Positions 1 to 4,589 of a stretch of 5,195 bases of DNA are shown piece after piece. The notes beneath the pieces were generated by a model, which made no database searches, was not told the origin of the DNA, and worked only from the letters and a program-made list of their open reading frames with translations. The position numbers and the translations under genes were made by a program. Positions within the stretch are counted from its first letter, which is position 1. Each line of letters begins with the position of its first letter. Source of the DNA: JAOPZY01 sp036495025 (GTDB lineage: Bacteria > Actinomycetota > CADDZG01 > JAHWKV01 > JAOPZY01); the NCBI GenBank assembly GCA_036495025.1, contig DASXNO010000237.1, forward strand, positions 1 to 5,195, written 5' to 3'.

Positions 1-2092
1 GGCCGGCTTCGACATGGACCTCGACGGCATCGACTCCCACTCGCTGCAGTACCAGAACGCGAACAACTCCGTCGGCCTCACCGACGCCTTCCTCGAGGCC
101 TACCTCGCCGATGGGGACTGGGACCTGAAGGCGGTCCAGGACGGGCGCACCGTCGAGACTGTCAAGGCCCGTGCGCTCATGCGCCAGATCGCGGAGGCGG
201 CCTGGGAGTGCGCCGATCCCGGCGTCTTCTACCTCGACACGATGAACGCCTGGCACACCTCTCCGGCGGCGGGCCCGATCAAGGCAACGAACCCATGCGG
301 GGAGTTCGTTCGTCCTGCGAACACTTCCTGCAACCTCGCCTCCCTCCGGCTGACCAGGTTCGTGGACGAGCGGGGCACGTTCGATGTGCCCGCCTTCACC
401 GCCGCGGTCGAGACGACCCTCACGGCGATGGACATCTCGGTGCACAACGCCGAGTACCCCACCGAGAAGATCAGCTCGATGGTGAAGACCTACCGGGACC
501 TCGGCATCGGCTACACCGATCTCGGCGCCCTGCTCATGCAGCAGGGGGTGCCGTACGACTCCGACGCCGGCCGGGCGTGGGCGGCTGCGGTCACCGCCCT
601 CATGAGCGGGGTCGCCTACCGGCGGTCGGCCGAGCTCGCCGCGGCGGTCGGGCCGTACCCGGGCTGGGTCGAGCCCGGCAACTCCGAGGCCCATCTCGCG
701 GTTGTGCGCCGCCACCGGGCCGCGGTCGACCAGATCGATGTCTCCCTGGCGCCCCGCCAGCTGGTCGATGCCGCCAAGCTCGCCTGGGACGAGGCGATCG
801 AGCTGGGGGAGCGGTACGGCTACCGCAACGCCCAGGTCAGTCTCATCGCCCCCACCGGGACGATCAGCTTCCTCCTCGACGCCGACACCACCGGGATCGA
901 GCCTGACCTTGCCCTCGTGAAGACCAAGAAGCTGGTCGGCGGCGGCACGATGAAGATCGCCAACCAGGGCGTGCCCAAGGCGCTGAAGAAGCTGGGCTAC
1001 CCGCCCCGCCACATCGCCGACATCGTCGAGTACGTCACCGACAACAACACCGTGAAGGGGGCGCCGCACCTGCACCCGGACCACTACTCGGTCTTCGATT
1101 GCGCCATGGGGGCCAGTCCGATCCACTACATGGGCCACGTGAACATGCTGGCCGCCGTGCAGCCGTTCCTCTCCGGCTCCTCGTCCAAGACCGTCAACAT
1201 GCCGGAGGACGCCACCGTCGAGGAGATCGAGGCCCTCTACCTGGAGGGGTGGCGCCTCGGCCTCAAGAACCTCGCCATCTACCGGGACAACTGCAAGGTG
1301 GGCCAGCCGCTCTCGGCCGACAAGAAGACGTCGGGGGGGGCCGCGGCCGTCCCGGCGGCAGGCGCCCCGGCCGTCGACGCCCGCCCGGCCCCGGTGGCCG
1401 CTGCGCCCGTGGCCGCTGCCCCCACCCCGGCTGTGGGCCCTGCCGCCGAGGCGAAGGCCGCGGTACAGGAACGCCCGGCCCCGACCCGCCGCCGCCTGCC
1501 CCGCAAGCGGCCCTCCCGGACGACCTCGTTCCGCATCGCCGACTGCGACGGCTACGTCAACGCCGGCGAGTACCCGGAAACCGGGGAGCTGGGTGAGATC
1601 TTCCTGAAGGTCGCCAAGCAGGGCAGCACGCTGGCCGGCGTGATGGACGCTTTCGCCATCGCCATCTCGATCGGCCTGCAGTACGGGGTGCCGCTGAAGG
1701 CCTACGTCGAGAAGTTCATCAACATGCGCTTCGAGCCCTCGGGTATCACCGACGACCCGGACTTCCGTTTCGCCAGCTCGATCGTCGACTACATCTTCCG
1801 GCGCCTCGGAGCCGACTACCTGAGCCCCGAGGATCGGGCGTCCCTCAACGTGCTCACCACGGCCGAGCGCAAGCGGGCGCTGGATGGCGGGGTGCCCCAG
1901 GTCCCGAACGGGCACGGCAGGGAGCACGAGGAGCCGGATGACCCCGCCACCCTCGGCGTCACCGATGAGTCCCGTTTTATCGTGCGGACGACCAGCGATG
2001 CCCCGATGTGCTACACGTGCGGCATCTCGATGCAGCCGGCGGGCTCCTGCTTCGTGTGCCCCTCGTGCGCCACGACGAGCGGCTGCTCGTAG
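1..2092 (+). CDS. nrdJ: Vitamin B12-dependent (class II) ribonucleotide reductase, 5'-truncated
   Basis: Cytosolic enzyme that reduces ribonucleotides to deoxyribonucleotides using adenosylcobalamin to generate the thiyl radical. The frame is open from the window edge; the ATG at 14 is internal, so the true start lies upstream (roughly 250 residues missing, judged from family length). Numbering from that ATG: the active-site loop NPCGEF carries N93, C95 (thiyl position by homology) and E97. C106 in SCNLASL fits the second redox cysteine, and PTGTIS at 280-285 is the family phosphate/substrate loop. Residues about 437-491 are a low-complexity Ala/Pro linker. RRRLPRKRPSRTTSF then opens the C-terminal domain (about 492-605) typical of long actinobacterial NrdJ. 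The tail has C666, C669, C679, C682, C685 and C691, a zinc-ribbon/redox tail of the kind that re-reduces the active site. Stop is TAG. The next gene lies 33 bp downstream and looks unrelated. Identity is very secure. Confidence 0.96.
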   Translation, partial: AGFDMDLDGIDSHSLQYQNANNSVGLTDAFLEAYLADGDWDLKAVQDGRTVETVKARALMRQIAEAAWECADPGVFYLDTMNAWHTSPAAGPIKATNPCGEFVRPANTSCNLASLRLTRFVDERGTFDVPAFTAAVETTLTAMDISVHNAEYPTEKISSMVKTYRDLGIGYTDLGALLMQQGVPYDSDAGRAWAAAVTALMSGVAYRRSAELAAAVGPYPGWVEPGNSEAHLAVVRRHRAAVDQIDVSLAPRQLVDAAKLAWDEAIELGERYGYRNAQVSLIAPTGTISFLLDADTTGIEPDLALVKTKKLVGGGTMKIANQGVPKALKKLGYPPRHIADIVEYVTDNNTVKGAPHLHPDHYSVFDCAMGASPIHYMGHVNMLAAVQPFLSGSSSKTVNMPEDATVEEIEALYLEGWRLGLKNLAIYRDNCKVGQPLSADKKTSGGAAAVPAAGAPAVDARPAPVAAAPVAAAPTPAVGPAAEAKAAVQERPAPTRRRLPRKRPSRTTSFRIADCDGYVNAGEYPETGELGEIFLKVAKQGSTLAGVMDAFAIAISIGLQYGVPLKAYVEKFINMRFEPSGITDDPDFRFASSIVDYIFRRLGADYLSPEDRASLNVLTTAERKRALDGGVPQVPNGHGREHEEPDDPATLGVTDESRFIVRTTSDAPMCYTCGISMQPAGSCFVCPSCATTSGCS
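1333..1423 (+). repeat. Low-complexity linker of nrdJ: G8 run and 15-bp tandem repeat
   Basis: Inside nrdJ, a run of eight G (1333-1340) is followed by Ala/Pro-coding sequence. Within it, GTGGCCGCTGC occurs at 1394 and again at 1409, a 15-bp period encoding VAAAP twice. The stretch joins the catalytic and C-terminal domains and is probably a flexible spacer. The G run and repeat are places where slippage or assembly error could occur, but the reading frame is intact on both sides. Confidence 0.8.
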
Positions 2093-2125
2093 GCGTTTCC
2101 TGGTCTTCACTGGGCAGGCGATCTT

Positions 2126-2515
2126 GTGACCGACATCGCCCATCTCGCCCTCGGCGTACGGGACCCGGCTCGGTCGCTCGCCTTCTACCGCGAGGTCGTC
2201 GGTCTCGAGGGAGCCGTCCGGGAGGCCGGCTTCGGCTTCGTGCTGACGACGCCGAACGGCATCACGTTCTCGCTGATCCGGGGCGACCCTCCGGAGCATC
2301 TGGGGGAGGTCCATTTCGGCGTGGCCCTTCCCGACGAGGAGGCGGTGGGCAGCCGCCGAGCCGAGCTCGCCGCCCTGGGGATCTCGGAGGTCGACTGGTG
2401 GGTGGAGCCCGGCTTCGTCTCCCTCAAGGTCGCCGACCCCGACGGCTACGTCGTCGAGTTCTTCTGGGAAGGCGCGGGCGAGCCCGTGAAATCAGAGACG
2501 GACGCCGAGTCTTGA
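2126..2515 (+). CDS. VOC-superfamily (glyoxalase/dioxygenase fold) protein
   Basis: A 129-residue protein made of two beta-alpha-beta-beta-beta modules, the vicinal-oxygen-chelate fold of glyoxalase I, extradiol dioxygenases and fosfomycin/bleomycin resistance proteins. Module 1 is about residues 4-52, with the typical helix segment ARSLAFYREVVGLE; module 2 is about 60-115 and ends in DPDGYVVEFFW. By position, H6, H63 and E111 match three of the classical metal ligands; I see no acidic residue at the fourth glyoxalase I position, so a three-ligand site is plausible. The substrate cannot be told from sequence. GTG at 2126 is the only start codon in frame between the nrdJ stop and H6; the upstream GGGCAGG is a weak ribosome site. 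It is followed after 14 bp by an AraC regulator and then a second VOC gene, which suggests a small detoxification or small-molecule unit. Cytosolic, no signal peptide. Confidence 0.88.
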   Translation: MTDIAHLALGVRDPARSLAFYREVVGLEGAVREAGFGFVLTTPNGITFSLIRGDPPEHLGEVHFGVALPDEEAVGSRRAELAALGISEVDWWVEPGFVSLKVADPDGYVVEFFWEGAGEPVKSETDAES

Positions 2516-2517
2516 TC

Positions 2518-2523
2518 TAGCAT
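2518..2523 (+). promoter_or_regulatory. Candidate -10 element (TAGCAT) for leaderless transcription of the AraC gene
   Basis: TAGCAT fits the actinobacterial TAnnnT -10 pattern and lies exactly six bases before the GTG at 2530, the spacing seen in leaderless mRNAs. No Shine-Dalgarno sequence precedes that GTG and no good -35 hexamer is visible. The element starts three bases after the stop codon of the upstream VOC gene. Confidence 0.4.
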
Positions 2524-2529
2524 CGTCCG

Positions 2530-2949
2530 GTGGACCGACGTCTCGGGTACCCGGGAGCCTTGCCGCACCTACGGGTTGCCAAGGACCTCATGGACCGCCG
2601 CTACGCCGAGCCGCTGTCGCTGGAGTTCGTGGCCCGGCAGGCCGGGTACTCACGCTTCCACTTCTTGCGGGCGTTCCGGAAGGCCTACGGCGAGACGCCG
2701 AGGGCGTACCTGACCCGGCGCCGGATCGAGCGGGCGAGGGATCTGCTGCGCTCCGCCAACCTGACCGTCACCGAGATCTGCCACATGGTGGGCTTCTCGA
2801 GCCTCGGGTCCTTCAGTGACCGCTTCACCGAGCTAGTCGGATGTCCGCCAAGCCAGTACCGGGAGGACATGATCCGCAACGGTGGCCCGCCGCCGATTCC
2901 CGGCTGCATCGTGATGATGTGGACCAGGCTCGAGTCCCCGCGCGACTGA
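2530..2949 (+). CDS. AraC/XylS-family transcriptional regulator, DNA-binding domain only
   Basis: A 139-residue protein consisting almost entirely of the AraC DNA-binding domain, with no N-terminal effector or dimerisation domain. Helix-turn-helix 1 is about residues 31-52 (LEFVARQAGYSRFHFLRAFR). Helix-turn-helix 2 is about 79-101 and carries the family signature GFSSLGSFSDRFTELVGCPPSQYR (88-111, with G88, F89, F95, F99, P106, P107 and Y110). The tail has PGCIVMMWTR (124-133), a motif I associate with small actinobacterial AraC proteins encoded beside VOC genes. The GTG at 2530 is preferred because residues 10-20 form the first helix of the domain. An ATG at 2590, preceded by AAGGA, is the alternative start and would remove that helix; both starts encode MDRR. 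Without a sensor domain, its signal is not evident. The likely target is the adjacent VOC gene(s). Confidence 0.9.
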   Translation: MDRRLGYPGALPHLRVAKDLMDRRYAEPLSLEFVARQAGYSRFHFLRAFRKAYGETPRAYLTRRRIERARDLLRSANLTVTEICHMVGFSSLGSFSDRFTELVGCPPSQYREDMIRNGGPPPIPGCIVMMWTRLESPRD

Positions 2950-2995
2950 GCAATCGGGGAGAAGCGTCCTGGCAGAGGTTGGCTCTACCCTTGCC

Positions 2996-3014
2996 CTGTC
3001 GGACGATCGGACAG
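2996..3014 (+). promoter_or_regulatory. 19-bp dyad upstream of the second VOC gene, candidate operator
   Basis: CTGTCGGACGATCGGACAG has the symmetric form CTGTC-N-GA-N3-TC-N-GACAG, seven complementary positions on each side. It also contains a TCGGAC direct repeat with an 8-bp period. It sits between the AraC stop and the ribosome site of the VOC gene at 3029. TACCCT (2986-2991) just upstream fits a TAnnnT -10, which would put the dyad around the transcription start. TTGGCT (2979) with GACGAT (3002), 17 bp apart, is a weaker promoter alternative. AraC proteins usually read direct rather than inverted repeats, so the cognate regulator is uncertain. Confidence 0.4.
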
Positions 3015-3020
3015 AGGGGA
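3013..3020 (+). promoter_or_regulatory. Ribosome binding site of the second VOC gene
   Basis: AGAGGGGA lies eight bases before the ATG at 3029. It is the clearest Shine-Dalgarno sequence in the window and fixes the start of that gene, in contrast to the AraC gene and nrdR, which lack one. Confidence 0.7.
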
Positions 3021-3028
3021 ACGAGACA

Positions 3029-3439
3029 ATGATCAAGCGGCTCTCGCACACAGGCGTCCCGGTGCTGGACCAGGACGCTGCCAAGGCGTTCTATACGGAG
3101 AAGCTCGGCTTCGAGGTACGCACGGACGCCACAATGGACGGGTTCCGGTGGCTGACCGTCAGCCCGCACGACCAGCCCGATCTGGAGTTCTGCCTCCTCA
3201 AGCCCGGCCCGCCCATGCACGACGAGGAGACCGGTGCACAGATCCGGGCCCTCGTCGCCAAGGGTGCGATCGGCGGAGGCGTCTGGCAGACCGACGACTG
3301 CAAGGCCACCTACGACGAGCTGTCGGCCAGGGGCGTCGAGTTCGTCCAGGAGCCGGCGGAGCGGCCGTACGGCATCGAGGCGGTGTTCCGGGACGACTCC
3401 GGGAACTGGTTCAGCCTCACCCAGCGATTCGGGACCTGA
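3029..3439 (+). CDS. VOC-superfamily (glyoxalase/bleomycin-resistance-like) protein, incomplete metal site
   Basis: A 136-residue single-domain VOC protein. Module 1 (about residues 3-57) has HTGVPVLDQDAAKAFYTEKL, a very recognisable actinobacterial form. Module 2 (about 82-133) ends in DDSGNWFSLTQRF. Aligned by eye with the VOC protein at 2126, H7 is kept, but the other two metal-ligand positions are G83 and S129 rather than His and Glu. It therefore probably does not hold a classical metal centre and may bind a small molecule or use another mechanism. The start is set by the strong ribosome site and the position of H7. It follows the AraC gene by 79 bp, with a dyad between, so it may be that regulator's target. 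The downstream intergenic region carries NrdR-box-like sites that belong to the next transcription unit. Function beyond the fold is unknown. Confidence 0.9.
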   Translation: MIKRLSHTGVPVLDQDAAKAFYTEKLGFEVRTDATMDGFRWLTVSPHDQPDLEFCLLKPGPPMHDEETGAQIRALVAKGAIGGGVWQTDDCKATYDELSARGVEFVQEPAERPYGIEAVFRDDSGNWFSLTQRFGT

Positions 3440-3446
3440 CATCCGG

Positions 3447-3462
3447 GCCCAACATCTTGGGG
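3447..3462 (+). promoter_or_regulatory. NrdR box A (distal)
   Basis: GCCCAACATCTTGGGG matches the NrdR-box consensus acaCwAtATaTwGtgt at 10 of 16 positions by eye, including all six most conserved ones (C4, A6, A8, T9, T11, G13). It has internal dyad symmetry CCCAA-N4-TTGGG. It begins 32 bp before box B, three helical turns, leaving a 16-bp linker. That is the arrangement known for tandem NrdR boxes. There is no T-run after the dyad, so a terminator is less likely. Confidence 0.6.
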
Positions 3463-3478
3463 GACTCCATTTCGGGAA

Positions 3479-3494
3479 CCACGAAATATAGAGG
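3479..3494 (+). promoter_or_regulatory. NrdR box B (proximal)
   Basis: CCACGAAATATAGAGG matches the NrdR-box consensus at 11 of 16 positions by eye, again with all six core positions present. It overlaps the expected -35 region of the -10 at 3514, so NrdR bound here would block RNA polymerase. With box A it forms a tandem operator in front of nrdR itself. Confidence 0.68.
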
Positions 3495-3525
3495 AATTTC
3501 TCCAAAGGTAGCGTAGAATTTCCTC
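3491..3525. repeat. Inverted repeat in the nrdR promoter
   Basis: GAGGAATTTC (3491-3500) and GAATTTCCTC (3516-3525) are inverted copies matching at 9 of 10 bases, separated by 15 bp. The right arm covers the end of the putative -10. The arms also share GAATTTC as a direct repeat with a 22-bp period, about two helical turns. It could be a second operator or chance in an AT-rich stretch. Confidence 0.45.
3514..3519 (+). promoter_or_regulatory. Candidate -10 element of the nrdR-dut promoter
   Basis: TAGAAT differs from TATAAT at one base and lies in a short AT-rich stretch of an otherwise GC-rich window. Nine bases separate it from the nrdR ATG at 3529, so transcription would start at or within a few bases of the start codon. 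No Shine-Dalgarno sequence is present in those bases. No good -35 is seen 17 bp upstream, where box B lies. Confidence 0.55.
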
Positions 3526-3528
3526 AGA

Positions 3529-4017
3529 ATGCGATGTCCTTCCTGTGGGCACGACCAGGACCGGGTGGTGGACTCGCGCGTGGCCGAAGAGGGCCGGGCG
3601 ATCCGCCGCCGGCGGGAGTGCGAGGTCTGCAACCAGCGCTTCACCACGTTCGAACGGGTGGAGAACGCCCCGCTGCTCGTCGCCAAGCGGTCGGGGGCGA
3701 AGCAGCCCTTCGACCGCGAGAAGCTGATCTCCGGTGTCCGCAAGGCCTGCAAGAACCGTCCGGTGCTCCCCGAAGCGATGGAGCGGGTGGCCGATGACAT
3801 CGTCGAGACGCTGCGGCTCGAGGGCCGGAGCGTGGTCTCGACCGCCGATCTCGGCAGGGACGTCCTTGAACGCCTCCGCGACATCGACGAAGTTGCCTAC
3901 CTGCGGTTCGCCAGCGTCTACAAGGACTTCAAGGAGCTGAACGACTTCGAGCGGGAGCTCGGGTTGCTGGCCAAGAAGGTGCCACCCAAGCAGCCCGCCG
4001 GGGTCCCCGAGGAGTGA
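3529..4017 (+). CDS. nrdR: Transcriptional repressor NrdR
   Basis: A 162-residue nucleotide-sensing repressor of ribonucleotide reductase genes; full length for the family (about 150-165). The N-terminal zinc ribbon has C3, C6, C31 and C34 and the characteristic MRCPSCGHDQDRVVDSRVAE opening. The ATP-cone domain follows from about 48 to 138, starting VAKRSGAKQPFDREKL (51-66). It binds ATP or dATP and sets the oligomeric state and hence DNA binding; this is family knowledge. The C-terminal tail (about 148-162) is Pro/Lys/Glu rich. The ATG is certain because the zinc-ribbon motif starts at residue 1. Tandem NrdR-like boxes lie upstream, so autorepression is likely. The gene shares a GTGA overlap with dut. 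nrdJ, the expected target, is upstream on the same strand but separated by three other genes. Confidence 0.97.
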   Translation: MRCPSCGHDQDRVVDSRVAEEGRAIRRRRECEVCNQRFTTFERVENAPLLVAKRSGAKQPFDREKLISGVRKACKNRPVLPEAMERVADDIVETLRLEGRSVVSTADLGRDVLERLRDIDEVAYLRFASVYKDFKELNDFERELGLLAKKVPPKQPAGVPEE

Positions 4018-4457
4018 GCGGGGGCCCCAGGGTCCTCATCCGGCGCCTCGATCCGACCCTCCCCCTGCCTTCGTACGCCCTGGCCGGCGACGCGGGCATG
4101 GACCTCCGCTCGGCGGTCGACGTGGTCCTGGCCCCCGGCGAGCGCTGCCGGATCCCCACGGGCATCGCCGTCGCCATCCCGGACGGCCACGCCGGCTTCG
4201 TCCAGCCCCGCTCCGGCCTGGCGGCCCGGGCGGGCCTCGGCTTCGTCAACTCGCCCGGCCTCATCGACTCCGGGTACCGGGGCGAGATCCAGGTGGTCGC
4301 CATCAACCTGGACCGCCGGGACCCCATCGACATCCGCCGGGGCGACAAGATCGCCCAACTCGTGATCCTCCCCGTGCCCCAGGTGGCGCTGGCCGAGGTC
4401 GAGGAGCTCCCGGCCTCCGACCGCGGGGCCGGGGGCTTCGGATCGACGGGAAGCTGA
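4014..4457 (+). CDS. dut: Deoxyuridine 5'-triphosphate nucleotidohydrolase (dUTPase)
   Basis: Hydrolyses dUTP to dUMP and pyrophosphate, keeping uracil out of DNA and feeding thymidylate synthesis; homotrimer in the cytosol. At 147 residues it is a normal-length trimeric dUTPase with all five motifs: 1, AGDAGMDLRS (24-33); 2, PRSGLA (65-70); 3, GLIDSGYRGEI (82-92, with catalytic D85 and Y88 against the base); 4, RGDKIAQLVI (109-118); 5, RGAGGFGSTG (137-146), the arm closing over the triphosphate. The GTG start overlaps the nrdR stop as GTGA. GAGGA lies directly against the GTG, too close for normal ribosome positioning, so translation probably depends on ribosomes finishing nrdR. No other start fits before motif 1. 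Cotranscription with nrdR would place it under the NrdR operator. Confidence 0.97.
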   Translation: MSGGPRVLIRRLDPTLPLPSYALAGDAGMDLRSAVDVVLAPGERCRIPTGIAVAIPDGHAGFVQPRSGLAARAGLGFVNSPGLIDSGYRGEIQVVAINLDRRDPIDIRRGDKIAQLVILPVPQVALAEVEELPASDRGAGGFGSTGS

Positions 4458-4470
4458 CGCCTGGGGGCGG

Positions 4471-4476
4471 TAGGAT
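4471..4476 (+). promoter_or_regulatory. Candidate -10 element of the tRNA-Gly gene
   Basis: TAGGAT fits the TAnnnT -10 pattern and ends 11 bases before the first base of the mature tRNA, which gives a plausible short 5' leader. No convincing -35 is visible within the end of dut. Confidence 0.4.
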
Positions 4477-4487
4477 AAGTGACTCAC

Positions 4488-4563
4488 GCGGACGTGGCTC
4501 AGTTGGTAGAGCATCACCTTGCCAAGGTGAGGGTCGCGGGTTCGAATCCCGTCGTCCGCTCCA
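4488..4563 (+). tRNA. tRNA-Gly (anticodon GCC)
   Basis: A 76-nt cloverleaf including encoded CCA. The acceptor stem GCGGACG (4488-4494) pairs with CGTCCGC (4553-4559), followed by discriminator T4560, as expected for bacterial tRNA-Gly, and CCA at 4561-4563. The D stem is GCTC/GAGC (4497-4500, 4509-4512). The anticodon stem is TCACC/GGTGA with loop TTGCCAA; the anticodon GCC is at 4521-4523 and reads GGC/GGU. The T stem is 4536-4540 with 4548-4552, with one G-T pair and loop TTCGAAT. An integrase gene ends 26 bp downstream on the other strand, which makes the 3' half a likely attachment site. Confidence 0.97.
4521..4563 (+). other. Probable integration (att) site: 3' part of tRNA-Gly
   Basis: Tyrosine recombinases of actinobacterial integrative elements and phages commonly recombine in the anticodon-to-3'-end part of a tRNA gene, and the element restores that part. 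Here the tRNA is intact and the integrase stop is only 26 bp beyond it. The exact core cannot be set without the other copy, which would lie beyond the right edge. CAGGT at 4562 and 4574 is a short direct repeat next to it. Confidence 0.45.
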
Positions 4564-4589
4564 GGTAACAGCGCAGGTCAGGGGGCTAC

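Noticed and set aside
208..906. 232-codon plus-strand frame inside nrdJ
   Set aside because: Arg/Pro/Gly-rich translation in the wrong frame of a certain gene; a GC-composition shadow.
2090..2128. nrdJ TAG readthrough into the VOC gene, which is in the same frame with no stop between
   Set aside because: The nrdJ tail ends normally in a Cys-rich motif and the VOC protein has its own GTG; the shared frame is a one-in-three coincidence.
3448..3461. CCCAA-CATC-TTGGG hairpin as a terminator for the second VOC gene
   Set aside because: Short stem without a T-run; better explained as the dyad of NrdR box A with correct spacing to box B.
2825..3505. 226-codon open frame on the minus strand across the AraC 3' end and second VOC gene
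   Set aside because: It is antisense to two well-supported genes, spans their intergenic region, and shows no recognisable domain; open frames of this size are common opposite GC-rich genes.
4458..4469. CGCC-TGGG-GGCG hairpin after dut as a terminator
   Set aside because: Only a 4-bp stem, no T-run, and the tRNA promoter-like TAGGAT follows at once.
3918..4517. 199-codon minus-strand frame across nrdR, dut and the tRNA
   Set aside because: Antisense to three certain genes and low-complexity in composition.
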